From assembly GCF_014212125.1 (NCBI RefSeq), contig NZ_JACJVP010000026.1, forward strand, positions 62,001 through 126,000: a stretch of DNA of 64,000 bases. The letters are read 5' to 3'. Source of the DNA: Cohnella nanjingensis. GTDB lineage: Bacteria; Bacillota; Bacilli; Paenibacillales; Paenibacillaceae. The stretch's first letter is position 1; every line of letters begins with the position of its first letter. The notes beneath the pieces are model-generated. The model was not told the DNA's origin. It searched no databases and saw only the letters and a program-made list of their open reading frames with translations. The translations under genes were made by a program, and so were the position numbers. Positions 8,048 to 16,854 of the stretch are shown in pieces.

Positions 8048-9148
8048 TCACAGGAGCGCGGGCTCCATCTCGACGCTGGCGATCATGAGCGACAAATGCT
8101 TCGATAGGTCGATATCGTAAGGCGCCTTGAGATCGGCTCCCGATTCGTCCGTCAAGACCCGAACGATCGGACGATGCACGCTGACCGCGTTGATGTCGAC
8201 GACGACGCCGGTTTGTCCCGTGCTCAGCTTGACCGTCATGCCTACGGGATAGATCGCGACCTTGTCCCGGAACAGGCTCAGCATATCCGTGTCGTAGAGG
8301 CTGTCGCTGCCCGCGTACAGCGTCTCGACGGCGCGGTGCGGCAGCATCGCGTGCCGGTAGACCCGGTGGCTCGTCATCGCGTCGTAGGAATCGACGATGG
8401 CGATCCACTTGGCGAATTCATGGATCTCGTCGCCCTTGATCCCTCGCGGGTAACCCGAGCCGTCTAGCCGTTCATGGTGCTGATAGGCGCAATGGGCGGA
8501 CAGCAAGGGAATGTTGGGCTCGTCCTTGAGCAGATGGAATCCTTGCTCGGTATGCCGCTTCATCTGATTGAACTCTTCCTCGGACAGGCTTCCCGGCTTG
8601 AGCAGCACCTGCATCGGAATCCGGGTCTTGCCTACGTCGTGAAGCATCGCTCCCAGTCCCAGCGTCAACAGCGAGTCCGAATCGTAGCCGTGCGCGATGC
8701 CGAGCAGCGTCGTATAGACGCATACGTTGAGCGAGTGCATGTAGAGGTAATGATCGACCGTCTGCACGCCCATCAGCATGATCATCGCGTCGCGATTGCG
8801 ATAGAGCTCCTCCATGATCTGGTGCATCGCCTGCCGCACGGATTTGCCGACGTACGGATAGGTTCCCGTATGTCTGCGTCCCGGGAAGTCGATCAGGTCC
8901 CGGAAGACGCCGCGCACCGTCTGAAGCGCCTGCCGATGGGTGTCCTCGCTGATCAATTCCGGAATCTCGATGCCTTCCGTGCGGGGATCCTGGATGTACA
9001 GATGATGGATGCCGCACTGTCCCAGCCGCCTGAGCAGGCCCTGGGTCAGCTCGACGCCTTCCGCCAACAGCACGATGCCTTCTTCCGAGAAGATTCGTTT
9101 GCCGAGCTTCATTCCCGGCCGGCAAGATGTGATCGGCATCATGCGCAT
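8048..9148 (-). CDS. HD-GYP domain cyclic-di-GMP phosphodiesterase
   Basis: The 366-residue protein has an N-terminal region of about 125 residues with no recognised domain, then a complete HD-GYP domain. His138, the HD dyad His170-Asp171 in HDVGKTRIP, a HHE motif and the GYP triplet at 232-234 are all present, so hydrolysis of cyclic di-GMP is expected. No membrane segment or signal peptide is seen, so it is cytosolic. It resembles the second HD-GYP protein at 15803 in domain order but differs in sequence. With the GGDEF-EAL protein at 31726, the window encodes three cyclic-di-GMP turnover proteins. The start follows GGGGGGACCTTGAAGT. Confidence 0.88.
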   Translation of the reverse strand: MRMMPITSCRPGMKLGKRIFSEEGIVLLAEGVELTQGLLRRLGQCGIHHLYIQDPRTEGIEIPELISEDTHRQALQTVRGVFRDLIDFPGRRHTGTYPYVGKSVRQAMHQIMEELYRNRDAMIMLMGVQTVDHYLYMHSLNVCVYTTLLGIAHGYDSDSLLTLGLGAMLHDVGKTRIPMQVLLKPGSLSEEEFNQMKRHTEQGFHLLKDEPNIPLLSAHCAYQHHERLDGSGYPRGIKGDEIHEFAKWIAIVDSYDAMTSHRVYRHAMLPHRAVETLYAGSDSLYDTDMLSLFRDKVAIYPVGMTVKLSTGQTGVVVDINAVSVHRPIVRVLTDESGADLKAPYDIDLSKHLSLMIASVEMEPALL

Positions 9149-9322
9149 ACTTCAAGGTCCCCCCATTCCGTCCTAACGTCGGCAGTCTACTTTTTTCATC
9201 GGCTGCCTCTATTGTTAATGTAAGAGATTTGTCAGAAGACGGCAAGTTTTTCCGCAAAAAACCGACATTATTCGTCATTCCGGCTCGAAATATGCTTCTT
9301 TTCCGGCAGATGAAATCGCAAA

Positions 9323-9351
9323 AACCGCAAGGAGAACGACTCCTTGCGGTT
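9323..9351 (-). terminator. Terminator of the uppP operon
   Basis: AACCGCAAGGAG and CTCCTTGCGGTT are perfect twelve-base arms. On the minus strand the hairpin runs into TTTTT, about 60 bases past the uppP stop. Confidence 0.85.
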
Positions 9352-9412
9352 CAGTCCGAACGATATGCCGTTTGCTCGCGCGAACGAAACGCGCTCGTCT
9401 CGCCCGAAGGGA

Positions 9413-10258
9413 TCAGCGCATGACGAACAGCCAGAACAGGGCGGCGAGCGCGAACCGGTACCATGCGAAGTACCGCAGCTTGATCCGCTGCAGCCATCTC
9501 AGGAATACGACGACGACCAGCAGGGCGACGAGGAAGGAGACGACGAACCCGGTCGCGAAGAAGCCGATGTCTTCCGGGCGGAAGTTCCCGATATTGCCGA
9601 GCAGCTCGTAGCCGGTAGCGGCGGTCATGATCGGTATCGCGATAAAGAAAGAGAAATCCGCGGAAGCGCGGTAGCTGAGCCCCGTCAGCAAGCCCGCGGC
9701 CATGGTCGATCCCGAACGGGAGAATCCCGGCCAGAGCGCGGAAACGCACTGGATCAGTCCAATGAGGAGAGCTTGCTTGTAGGTGATGTCGTCCATCGTC
9801 TCCGACGTCCGCCGGATGCGCCCGCCGTCGTACAGCAGCTCGGAGACCCACATGTAGATCCCCCCGACGACCAGCGCCCAGAGGACGGGCGTCGGGGTGA
9901 AGCCGAGCGTCTTGATGAAGTCGCGGAACAGAAACGCGGCGGCGAGGGGCGGGACGATGCCCAGCAGCACGTGGAGGAGATTGAGGCGGCGCTTCGGGAA
10001 GCTGTCCACCCGCAGACCCTGCGCCTTCTCCGTGCCCCGGAATCCGAGCACTTGGATGACTTTCCGGCGGTAGACGATGGCGATCGCGAGGATCGCCGCG
10101 AATTGAATGACGATCTCGAACGTCTTGAGCGTCTCGGGCGCTTCCTCGTAGCCGAGCAGCTTGTTCGTCAGGATCATGTGTCCCGTGGAAGAGACGGGCA
10201 GGAATTCGGTCAGGCCCTCGATGATGCCGAGGATGATGCTATCGAACCCATGCAGCAT
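9413..10258 (-). CDS. uppP: Undecaprenyl-diphosphate phosphatase UppP/BacA
   Basis: The 281-residue polytopic membrane protein removes a phosphate from undecaprenyl pyrophosphate so that the lipid carrier can be reused for peptidoglycan and other wall polymers. The two BacA signatures are intact: residues 14-27 with Glu14, Glu18, Ser23, Ser24 and His27 (EGLTEFLPVSSTGH), and Arg181 in PGFSRSG. About eight membrane segments are visible. Loss of carrier recycling increases bacitracin sensitivity in other bacteria. The ATG at 10258 lies 18 bases after the YunD-like gene, suggesting an operon that starts at moaA. Confidence 0.95.
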   Translation of the reverse strand: MLHGFDSIILGIIEGLTEFLPVSSTGHMILTNKLLGYEEAPETLKTFEIVIQFAAILAIAIVYRRKVIQVLGFRGTEKAQGLRVDSFPKRRLNLLHVLLGIVPPLAAAFLFRDFIKTLGFTPTPVLWALVVGGIYMWVSELLYDGGRIRRTSETMDDITYKQALLIGLIQCVSALWPGFSRSGSTMAAGLLTGLSYRASADFSFFIAIPIMTAATGYELLGNIGNFRPEDIGFFATGFVVSFLVALLVVVVFLRWLQRIKLRYFAWYRFALAALFWLFVMR

Positions 10259-10276
10259 CGCTAGCTCTCACTCCCG

Positions 10277-11728
10277 TTAACCAGGATCGGGTGAAGCCGA
10301 TACAGGGTGCCAGCGCGGGCGCCGGCAATCCGCGACGGCGGCGGGGTCGTTGAGCTCCTCCGCCAGCAGGTCGCGGATGAACTCGGGCAGATAGAAGCGC
10401 TCGGTCCGTCCCTCCTTCAATCCGACATGGCCGATCCCGAAGGTGAACATGTCCAGCGTCCCGACGGCGTACGTCCGGTCGTCGTCCAGCGTCTCGCCGT
10501 TCACCCGGGCTTCGACGATCCGCTCGTAAGCGGGCTTCGATTCGTCGTAGGCGATCTCCAGTCCGTCGAAGCAGAGCCGCCCCAGCACCCGCCCGCGGAA
10601 TCCGTAGCCTTGGAAGGACAACGACGTGAATTCGGGGAGCAGACTCTCCTCGATCGCCCGCCGGAGCTGTCCGCCCGTCAGGATGATCCGGCACGCGTTG
10701 ATCGGCGAAGGACAGATGGCATGGATCCGCGCCTGCGTCACAGGCCCCGCCTCCAGCCCCTCGAGCAGCTGCCCGGCGTTCGTGAGGCCGATCTCCGCGC
10801 CGGTCTTGCGGCGCAGCGCGATCGCGAGCAGCGTCGCGAGCGGATTCTCCCGCTCCGGCTCCGCGGAGAGCGGCTCCGCCAGCTCCGCCAAGACGCCGGA
10901 CATCGCTTCGCGCGCTTGCTCCCGGTAGCCGGCTACGATGGACAGCGCTTCGGGATCGGCGGCCCTGCCCTCCATGGCGACGCAGCGGCCCTCGATCTTC
11001 AGCTTGCCGTTCGAGGCGTCGCGCGCGATCTCCACGACGCCGACATGGCGTCCGAACTTGCCGGCCGCGCAGATCGTCGTCTCGCCGATGCGCAGGGGCG
11101 TCTCGAGGAGATGATGGGTATGCGCGCCGAGGATCAGATCGAGCCCGGGCACCGCGACGGCGAGCCGTTCGTCCTGGCGGAGTCCCAGGTGCGAGAGGAC
11201 GACCAGCACGTCCGCCTCCCGCCGCATCGTCGCCGCCCAGGCGGCGGCGGTCTCGATCGGATCGGCCGCATGCCAGCCGAGCAGTTCGTAATATTCGTGG
11301 TACGGGGCGGTCAGGCCGAGCAGGGCGACCGTCATCCCCGCCCGCCGAATCGTCAGCGAGGGCTTCAGCCATGACGGATAGCCGCCCGTCGCGGCATCCG
11401 TCATATTCGCGCAGACGATCCGGAACGGCGCCTCATGGTAGAGCCGGTCCAACTGGGCTCTCGTGCAAGTGAGTCCTTCGTTGTTGCCGAGCGTAACGGC
11501 GTCGTAGCGCAGCTGCTCGAGGAGCGCCCGGTTGACGGCGGCGTGGGAGCCCTCCGTCTCCGGCCGGACGCGGTCCAGGTGGTCGCCGCAATCGAGGAGC
11601 AGCAGCCCGTCCTCCGGCACTTCGCGGCGAATCTCCTTTACGAAGCCCGCGATCCGAGCGGCTTCCTCGAAATGGCTGTGAATGTCGTTCGTATGCAGCA
11701 GTGTCAGCTTGTCGGCTTTCTCGTTCAT
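10277..11728 (-). CDS. yunD: YunD-like bifunctional metallophosphatase/5'-nucleotidase
   Basis: The 483-residue enzyme joins an N-terminal calcineurin-type metallophosphatase domain and a C-terminal 5'-nucleotidase substrate domain. Metal-binding motifs are visible in order: Asp15 and His17 in HTNDIHSHF, Asp46 in LDCGDH, Asn83-Glu84 in GNNE, then SHLGL and GAHTHH. The C-terminal domain carries the aromatic substrate-stacking region near LSFQGYGFRGR. Unlike secreted UshA-type enzymes it has no signal peptide, so it acts in the cytoplasm like Bacillus YunD. AGGAGGG precedes the ATG. It lies 31 bases after the molybdopterin-domain gene. Confidence 0.85.
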   Translation of the reverse strand: MNEKADKLTLLHTNDIHSHFEEAARIAGFVKEIRREVPEDGLLLLDCGDHLDRVRPETEGSHAAVNRALLEQLRYDAVTLGNNEGLTCTRAQLDRLYHEAPFRIVCANMTDAATGGYPSWLKPSLTIRRAGMTVALLGLTAPYHEYYELLGWHAADPIETAAAWAATMRREADVLVVLSHLGLRQDERLAVAVPGLDLILGAHTHHLLETPLRIGETTICAAGKFGRHVGVVEIARDASNGKLKIEGRCVAMEGRAADPEALSIVAGYREQAREAMSGVLAELAEPLSAEPERENPLATLLAIALRRKTGAEIGLTNAGQLLEGLEAGPVTQARIHAICPSPINACRIILTGGQLRRAIEESLLPEFTSLSFQGYGFRGRVLGRLCFDGLEIAYDESKPAYERIVEARVNGETLDDDRTYAVGTLDMFTFGIGHVGLKEGRTERFYLPEFIRDLLAEELNDPAAVADCRRPRWHPVSASPDPG

Positions 11729-11759
11729 CTACGCCCTCCTGCCAACCCTCCCGGATACG

Positions 11760-12224
11760 CTAATCGCGAATTTTGAGGCCTTCCCTCAACTGACCGGGTG
11801 ATATCTCGTTCACGAAGCCGTACCCGGCTTCGTCTCCAAACTCGGCGTCGCGCGCGATTCGCAGTTCCGTGACGCTCTTGACGTTCAAGCAGGCGCTGGA
11901 GCCGTCCGGCACGTACAGGCGCATCGGCCGGCCCCGCTCGAGGGGACGGCCGTTCACGGCGTACTGGAGCAGCGCCTGCCCGAGCTGGTCCCAGGGGATG
12001 ACGGCCTGGAAGCCGTCCGCCGCCCGCACGATCAGATGCGTCGGCGCGGCGCGGTCGTCCGCCGCCTCCGACGCGGCCCCGTACCATTCCAATAGCGCGA
12101 AGCCCTCGCCTTCCGCGCCGGGCACGCGCGCGTCTACGGAGAACGATCGCCCGGCCTTGGACGCCATCGCCTCGGGCGTCGTCTCGTCGATTCGGCCTCC
12201 CGGCCACTTCACGATTACGGACAT
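11760..12224 (-). CDS. Small protein resembling the sulfite-oxidase molybdopterin-binding domain
   Basis: The 154-residue cytosolic protein shares features with the end of the sulfite-oxidase (SUOX) fold. These are an aromatic IPWDQL segment, an ALLQYAVNGRPL stretch followed by a Gly-Arg-Pro-Met-Arg-Leu-Tyr-Val-Pro core, and then KSVTEL. The family pattern is a substrate loop, a phrase like MNGEPLP, and a KSVKW-like helix. It is much shorter than a complete oxidase, the usual cofactor-binding cysteine region is not recognisable, and no export signal is present. It may be a cofactor-binding accessory or a minimal reductase subunit. Its position directly after moaA and before yunD supports a molybdenum connection. 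The start follows GGAAGGAGGCG. Confidence 0.5.
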   Translation of the reverse strand: MSVIVKWPGGRIDETTPEAMASKAGRSFSVDARVPGAEGEGFALLEWYGAASEAADDRAAPTHLIVRAADGFQAVIPWDQLGQALLQYAVNGRPLERGRPMRLYVPDGSSACLNVKSVTELRIARDAEFGDEAGYGFVNEISPGQLREGLKIRD

Positions 12225-12291
12225 CGGCGACGCCTCCTTCCTATTCTATGCTAACGTATCACGACTCTTGTCCGTGCCGCAACCGAAGGCG

Positions 12292-13296
12292 TCAACCGCC
12301 AATTTGCGACATTCGCCGCTCCGTCGGCGTGTGGGATTGGGCCTCGCCGGCCAGCAGCGCGGCCATCTCGTGGTTCTCCGGCTTGATCGCCATCGCTCGC
12401 AGGAACAGCGCGTTCAGCGCGTCGGGAGAGCCGAGCGCCGGGCGCACGCTGAGTTCGTCCACCCAATAGAGGCAAGGCTTCAGGTCGCCTTCCGCGGTCA
12501 GGCGGAGCCGGTTGCAGTTGCTGCAGAAATGATTGCTGACCGGGTGGATCAAGCCGAACGTCCCGGCGCCGCCCCGAATCCGGAAGTTCTCCGAAGGTCC
12601 GCTGCCTTGCGGCGCTTCGGCTGCCGGCTCGACCGCGAGTCCTTCGCGCGCGGCTTCCTCCAGCACGCGGCTCAGCGGCAGGTAGTGATCCCGCCATCCC
12701 GCGTCGTCGTGGCCGATCGGCATATATTCGATAAAGCGGACGTGAAGCGGCTGCTCCATGGACAGACGCAGGAAGCGGACGATCTCGTCCTCGTTCACGC
12801 CCTTGAGCAGCACGCAGTTCAGCTTGATCGGCGTTAGTCCCGCTTCGGCCGCCGCCTGCACGCCTTCGAGCACTTTGCCCAGGTCGCCGCGGCGGGCGAT
12901 GAATTTGAACCGGGTCGCGTCCAGCGTGTCGAGACTGACGTTGACGCGATCGAGTCCCGCCGCCTTCAGCTTGGCCGCTTGCGGGGCCAGCAGAATGCCG
13001 TTGGTCGTGAGCGAGATCTCGTCGATGCCCGGAATAGCCTTCAGCTCGGCGATGAGCTCGTCGAGTCCCGGCCGGACGAGCGGTTCGCCGCCGGTGACGC
13101 GAAGCTTGGAGATGCCGAATCCCGCCGCGGCCCGAGCGACCTCGGCGATCTGCGAATACGTCAGCAGCCGGTCCTGGTCCATGAACTTCATGCCTTCCTC
13201 GGGCATGCAGTACAGGCAGCGCAGGTTGCACCGATCCGTGACGGAAATGCGAAGATACGTATGTTTTCGGCCAAACCGGTCGATTAACGCCGACAT
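12292..13296 (-). CDS. moaA: GTP 3',8-cyclase MoaA
   Basis: The 334-residue radical SAM enzyme converts GTP to 3',8-cyclo-7,8-dihydro-GTP, the first step of molybdopterin synthesis. The N-terminal cluster uses Cys23, Cys27 and Cys30 (CNLRCLYC); the C-terminal cluster that binds GTP uses Cys258, Cys261 and Cys275. The protein ends in the Gly-Gly pair needed for activity in MoaA enzymes. AGAGGAGGG precedes the start. It is transcribed divergently from the moaDE-moeB pair, with 135 bases between. No moaC was seen in the window, so the next enzyme must be encoded elsewhere. Confidence 0.95.
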   Translation of the reverse strand: MSALIDRFGRKHTYLRISVTDRCNLRCLYCMPEEGMKFMDQDRLLTYSQIAEVARAAAGFGISKLRVTGGEPLVRPGLDELIAELKAIPGIDEISLTTNGILLAPQAAKLKAAGLDRVNVSLDTLDATRFKFIARRGDLGKVLEGVQAAAEAGLTPIKLNCVLLKGVNEDEIVRFLRLSMEQPLHVRFIEYMPIGHDDAGWRDHYLPLSRVLEEAAREGLAVEPAAEAPQGSGPSENFRIRGGAGTFGLIHPVSNHFCSNCNRLRLTAEGDLKPCLYWVDELSVRPALGSPDALNALFLRAMAIKPENHEMAALLAGEAQSHTPTERRMSQIGG

Positions 13297-13431
13297 CGCG
13301 AGCCCTCCTCTTCTACCCTCTTCCCCGTTGCTGCGCCAGGTGAGTTCGTTGCCTCTAGCATAACATTTTCAGGGGCGATATGGTATGCTTGGAGCAGGCA
13401 TCGTATCACGCAGGAAGGAAGAAATCAGGAC

Positions 13432-14196
13432 ATGAACATCACAACGAAATGGCGCATTCACTTGTTCGCGGGCCTCGCCGAGCGTCTGGGCACCCGGTTG
13501 TTGGAGGTCGCCTTTCCGGAGGCGCGGCTCGAGGCGGGAGAGATCAAGCGCAGGCTGGCAGAGCGTTATCCGGAGCAAGCGGACCTGATCGCCGTCTCGT
13601 TCGTCGCCCGCAACCAAGCGTTCGCCGCGGACGACGCCTTTGTCGGCCGGGAGGACGAGCTGGCGCTGCTCCCGCCCGTATCGGGCGGCATGCCGGAGGA
13701 GGCGGAGAACGAGGCGGCCGCGCGGCGCGAAGCGGACCGCTACGCGATCCTGGAGGATACGCTCGATACGGCAGCGGTCCTGTCCGCGGTGAGCCATCCC
13801 GATCACGGCGCCGCGCTCCTCTTCGTCGGCACGACCCGGGAGTGGACGGGGGGCAAGCGGACCGTCACGCTGGAGTACGAGGCCTATTTGCCGATGGCGC
13901 GCGCGGCGCTGAAGACGATCGGAGAGGAGATCGGCGAGCGGTGGCCGGGCACGCTGTGCGCGATTCACCATCGGATCGGCACCGTCGGCATCGGCGAAGC
14001 CAGCGTGCTGATCGCCGTCTCCGCGCCGCACCGCGCGGGCGGCTACGAGGCGAGCCGATACGCCATCGAGCGTCTCAAGATGACGGTTCCGATCTGGAAA
14101 AAGGAAGTGTACGAGGACGGTACCGCGTGGCAGGGACATCAACTAGGGCCCTGGGATCCGCTGGCGACGCCGGACGCGGAGGGAGGCCGCCGCTGA
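13432..14196 (+). CDS. moaDE: MoaD-MoaE fusion: molybdopterin synthase, both subunits in one chain
   Basis: The 254-residue chain joins the two subunits of molybdopterin synthase. Residues 1-86 are a ubiquitin-fold MoaD ending in LLPPVSGG. Residues from about 95 on are MoaE, with conserved Lys223-Lys224 in PIWKKEVYED and the Arg-rich active-site segment near VGTTREWTGGK. The two insert sulfur into cyclic pyranopterin monophosphate. MoaD normally works through a free C-terminal glycine that is adenylated and thiocarboxylated, yet here Gly85-Gly86 is followed directly by Met87 and MoaE. The synthase must either be cut after Gly86, as reported for mycobacterial MoaX, or MoaE must start separately at Met87; no ribosome site supports the latter. 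It overlaps moeB by one base. Confidence 0.9.
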   Translation: MNITTKWRIHLFAGLAERLGTRLLEVAFPEARLEAGEIKRRLAERYPEQADLIAVSFVARNQAFAADDAFVGREDELALLPPVSGGMPEEAENEAAARREADRYAILEDTLDTAAVLSAVSHPDHGAALLFVGTTREWTGGKRTVTLEYEAYLPMARAALKTIGEEIGERWPGTLCAIHHRIGTVGIGEASVLIAVSAPHRAGGYEASRYAIERLKMTVPIWKKEVYEDGTAWQGHQLGPWDPLATPDAEGGRR

Positions 14197-15242
14197 TGGC
14201 CGCGATCCCGTCCGAAGAACGCTACGCGAGGCAGATCCGCTTTGCCCCGATCGGCGCGGAAGGCCAGGGCCGGCTCGGCCGCGCGCATGCCGCGATCGTC
14301 GGCGTCGGCGCGCTCGGCTGCGTCGTCGCCAACCATCTGGCGAGAGCCGGCGTCGGCCGTTTGACGCTCATCGACCGCGACGTCGTGGACGCGAGCAATC
14401 TGCAGCGGCAGATGCTCTACGACGAGCAGGACGCGGCGGCGGGCATGCCCAAGGCGGTCGCCGCCGCCCGCAGGCTGGCCGCCGTGAACGGCAGCATCGA
14501 GATCCGGCCGCACGCGGTCGATCTGACGGCCTCGAACGCCGGGACGCTGCTGGCGGGCGCGGACCTTATCGTCGACGGCACCGACAACTTCGGCGTCCGC
14601 TATCTGCTGAACGAATGGAGCGTGAAGACCGGCACGCCGTGGATCTACGGCGCCGCCGTGGGGGCGTCCGGCATGACGATGACCGTACGGCCGGGCACGA
14701 CGCCGTGCTTGCGCTGCCTGTTCCCCGAGACGCCGGCCGGCGGGTCGCTCGACACCTGCGAGACGGCGGGCGTCGTCGCGCCGATCGTCGATACGATCGC
14801 TTCGATCGAAGCGATGGAAGCCTTGAAGCTGCTTGCCGGCCAACCGGACGCGCTTCACGGGAAGCTGCTGCAGATCGACCTGTGGCAGACGAGCTGGCTG
14901 CCGCTCGACATCGCGCACGCCAAGCGCGCGGACTGCCCGGTATGCGCGGGCCGCCGCTTCGGCCTGCTGGATGCGGGCGCGATGCGCGAGCCGATGACCG
15001 CCGCCCTGTGCGGGCGGTATACGGTCCAAGTCACGCCCGCCGAACCGGCGGAGCTGGATCTCGCGCGTCTGGCGGGCCGCTGGCAGACGATCGGCGCCGT
15101 GGAGACGAACGCCTACATGCTGCGGCTGCGGCGCGCGGACGGGCTCGTCTTCGCGCTCTTCCCGGACGGACGCGCGCTCGTCACGGGTACGGACGACCCC
15201 GCGCGGGCTCGCCGATGCTATACCGAACTGCTGGGGGAATAG
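14196..15242 (+). CDS. moeB: Molybdopterin-synthase adenylyltransferase MoeB (ThiF/HesA family)
   Basis: The 348-residue E1-like enzyme adenylates the C-terminal glycine of MoaD so that sulfur can be added. It has the nucleotide-binding GxGxxG at residues 36-41, Asp60, a zinc site made by Cys171/Cys174 and Cys247/Cys250, and the conserved Cys188 in DTCETAG. The last ~90 residues form an extra domain seen in Bacillales MoeB/ThiF proteins; no rhodanese domain is present. Its ATG overlaps the moaDE stop codon (TGATG) and follows GGGAGG, so the two are translationally coupled. Coupling to a fused MoaD-MoaE makes the shape of its natural substrate an open question. Confidence 0.9.
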   Translation: MAAIPSEERYARQIRFAPIGAEGQGRLGRAHAAIVGVGALGCVVANHLARAGVGRLTLIDRDVVDASNLQRQMLYDEQDAAAGMPKAVAAARRLAAVNGSIEIRPHAVDLTASNAGTLLAGADLIVDGTDNFGVRYLLNEWSVKTGTPWIYGAAVGASGMTMTVRPGTTPCLRCLFPETPAGGSLDTCETAGVVAPIVDTIASIEAMEALKLLAGQPDALHGKLLQIDLWQTSWLPLDIAHAKRADCPVCAGRRFGLLDAGAMREPMTAALCGRYTVQVTPAEPAELDLARLAGRWQTIGAVETNAYMLRLRRADGLVFALFPDGRALVTGTDDPARARRCYTELLGE

Positions 15243-15268
15243 CACGAACTACGCGAGATTGCACGAAA

Positions 15269-15306
15269 CGGGACGGATTCGATTCCTTGAATCCGTCCCG
15301 TCTTTT
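15269..15306 (+). terminator. Terminator of the moaDE-moeB operon
   Basis: CGGGACGGATTC and GAATCCGTCCCG arms are followed by TCTTTT, 26 bases past the moeB stop. Confidence 0.85.
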
Positions 15307-15396
15307 ATGGCTAGATGCGACGTTGCCCGCGATTGATCCTCGTGCGGATATCCCGCTTCATTTCAACGGACGCTAGGTTCCTGAACGAGTTAGCCG

Positions 15397-15620
15397 TCGC
15401 CGCGCCACCTCCAATCGCTACAGCACGCCATAACGTCCCATCCGCCCCTGCAACGATACATTCTATCGCTACGGCATACGAACTTGCCCCGTCCCCCTCT
15501 GCAACGATACAATCTATCGCTACGGCACACGAACCTGCCCCGTTCCCTCCTGCATCGATACATTCTATCGCTACGGCACACGGACCTGCCCCGTACCCCC
15601 CTGTAACGAAACTCACCCGG
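15397..15620. repeat. Palindromic array, family A diverged copy, period 51 bp
   Basis: Units begin at 15448, 15499, 15550 and 15601, exactly 51 bases apart, and a degenerate half-unit fits at 15397. Each unit has a CGATA arm, a five-base centre and a TATCG arm (or a close variant), then a filler with CCTGCCCCGT-like text. The arms extend outward as TGCAACGATA and TATCGCTACG. They are recognisably related to the array at 44.6-46.4 kb but with mismatches in the stem. The array fills most of the 560-base gap between moeB and the second HD-GYP gene. An apparent reading frame across it simply repeats every 17 codons and is not considered a gene. Confidence 0.85.
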
Positions 15621-15802
15621 CTCGTAGGCACGGCGACCCTTGCGCGTGCTCCTTCGCGCCTAGTACTTTTAGGTAACGGAATGGTTCTTTCTAACGAAAA
15701 AGTATTGCGCGGAAGCGTTTTACTTGGTAGCATATGGTTGAATGCGGTCGGATTGGATATGACTAGCATTCTCGCTACCAGACCATCCTCGCGAGGTGCG
15801 CC

Positions 15803-16846
15803 ATGAGAGTCCACGTAACCGATCTTCAGGCGGGAGATCAGCTGTCGGAAGATATTTTCAACCTATTCGGACTGCATGTCTTGTCCAGCGGAACGATATT
15901 GAACGAACGCGAGCTGTCGCGTCTATATCAGCATCAGATCGACTACGTGGAGATCGAACGCCGGCAGCCCGCCAGCGCAGTCTTCAGCGCGGCCGCCCGC
16001 AGTCTGAATCCGAAGCTTCAACCGCGATATGAAGACGCCGTCGCCGGCTGCGAATTGCTGTTCCGCCGCGCCTTCGAGGAAGGCACGATCCGGGAATCGG
16101 ACGTCAACGAGAGCTTCAAGCCGCTCATGAATCATTTCCGCGAGGAGCGCGACGTCGTCTCCCTCATGCTCCTTCTGAACAGCCAGGATGACTATACCTA
16201 TCAGCATTCCGTGCAAGTGGGCATGCTCAGCTACTATATCGCCAAATGGATCGGCTGGAACGAGGAGGATCGGCTCCGCGCGAGCACCGCCGGATTCCTG
16301 CACGATATCGGGAAGTGCCGCATCTCCGAGGAGATCCTCAACAAGCCGGACAAGCTGACCGACGAAGAGTTCGCCATCATGAAGCGGCATCCGGAATACG
16401 GCTACGAGATCTTGACCCAAGCCTATCCCGATTCGGACATCGCCACCGCCGCGCTGCAGCACCACGAGAGAAAGGACGGACGCGGCTATCCGAACCGGCT
16501 GTCCGGGGACGAGATCCATCCGATCGCCAAGATCGTGGCCATCGCCGACGTCTACAGCGCCATGACTTCGTCCCGCGTGTACCAGGAGAAGCGGGATCTC
16601 CTCTACGTGCTGAGGGAGCTGCATCGACTGAGCTTCAACGAACTCGACGCCGAGATGACGCATTCCTTTATCCGGCATATGGTCCCGAACTTCATCGGCA
16701 AGCAGGTCGAACTCACCAACGGAGAGATCGGTACGATCATCCTGACGAACGAGAGCGATTGGTTCCGTCCGCTCATCCGCATCGAGGATCGCTTCATCGA
16801 TCTCACGGTGCATCGCGAATATGAGGTCAAGCATATTCATATGTAA
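15803..16846 (+). CDS. Second HD-GYP domain cyclic-di-GMP phosphodiesterase
   Basis: The 347-residue cytosolic protein has an unassigned N-terminal region of about 125 residues and a complete HD-GYP domain. His135, the His167-Asp168 dyad in HDIGKCRIS, HHE, and GYP at 228-230 are intact, so cyclic-di-GMP hydrolysis is expected. The last ~60 residues (from about VPNFIGKQVEL) form a small beta-rich extension also seen in the protein at 8048. The gene stands alone: a palindromic array lies upstream, and a terminator follows nine bases after the stop. A GAGGTGCGCC sequence precedes the ATG. Confidence 0.88.
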   Translation: MRVHVTDLQAGDQLSEDIFNLFGLHVLSSGTILNERELSRLYQHQIDYVEIERRQPASAVFSAAARSLNPKLQPRYEDAVAGCELLFRRAFEEGTIRESDVNESFKPLMNHFREERDVVSLMLLLNSQDDYTYQHSVQVGMLSYYIAKWIGWNEEDRLRASTAGFLHDIGKCRISEEILNKPDKLTDEEFAIMKRHPEYGYEILTQAYPDSDIATAALQHHERKDGRGYPNRLSGDEIHPIAKIVAIADVYSAMTSSRVYQEKRDLLYVLRELHRLSFNELDAEMTHSFIRHMVPNFIGKQVELTNGEIGTIILTNESDWFRPLIRIEDRFIDLTVHREYEVKHIHM

Positions 16847-16854
16847 ACGATAGG

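Noticed and set aside
15315-15806. 163-residue plus-strand reading frame with 17-residue repeats
   Set aside because: It is the 51-bp DNA array read in frame. No ribosome site, and family B with a 52-bp period shows that such arrays are not coding.
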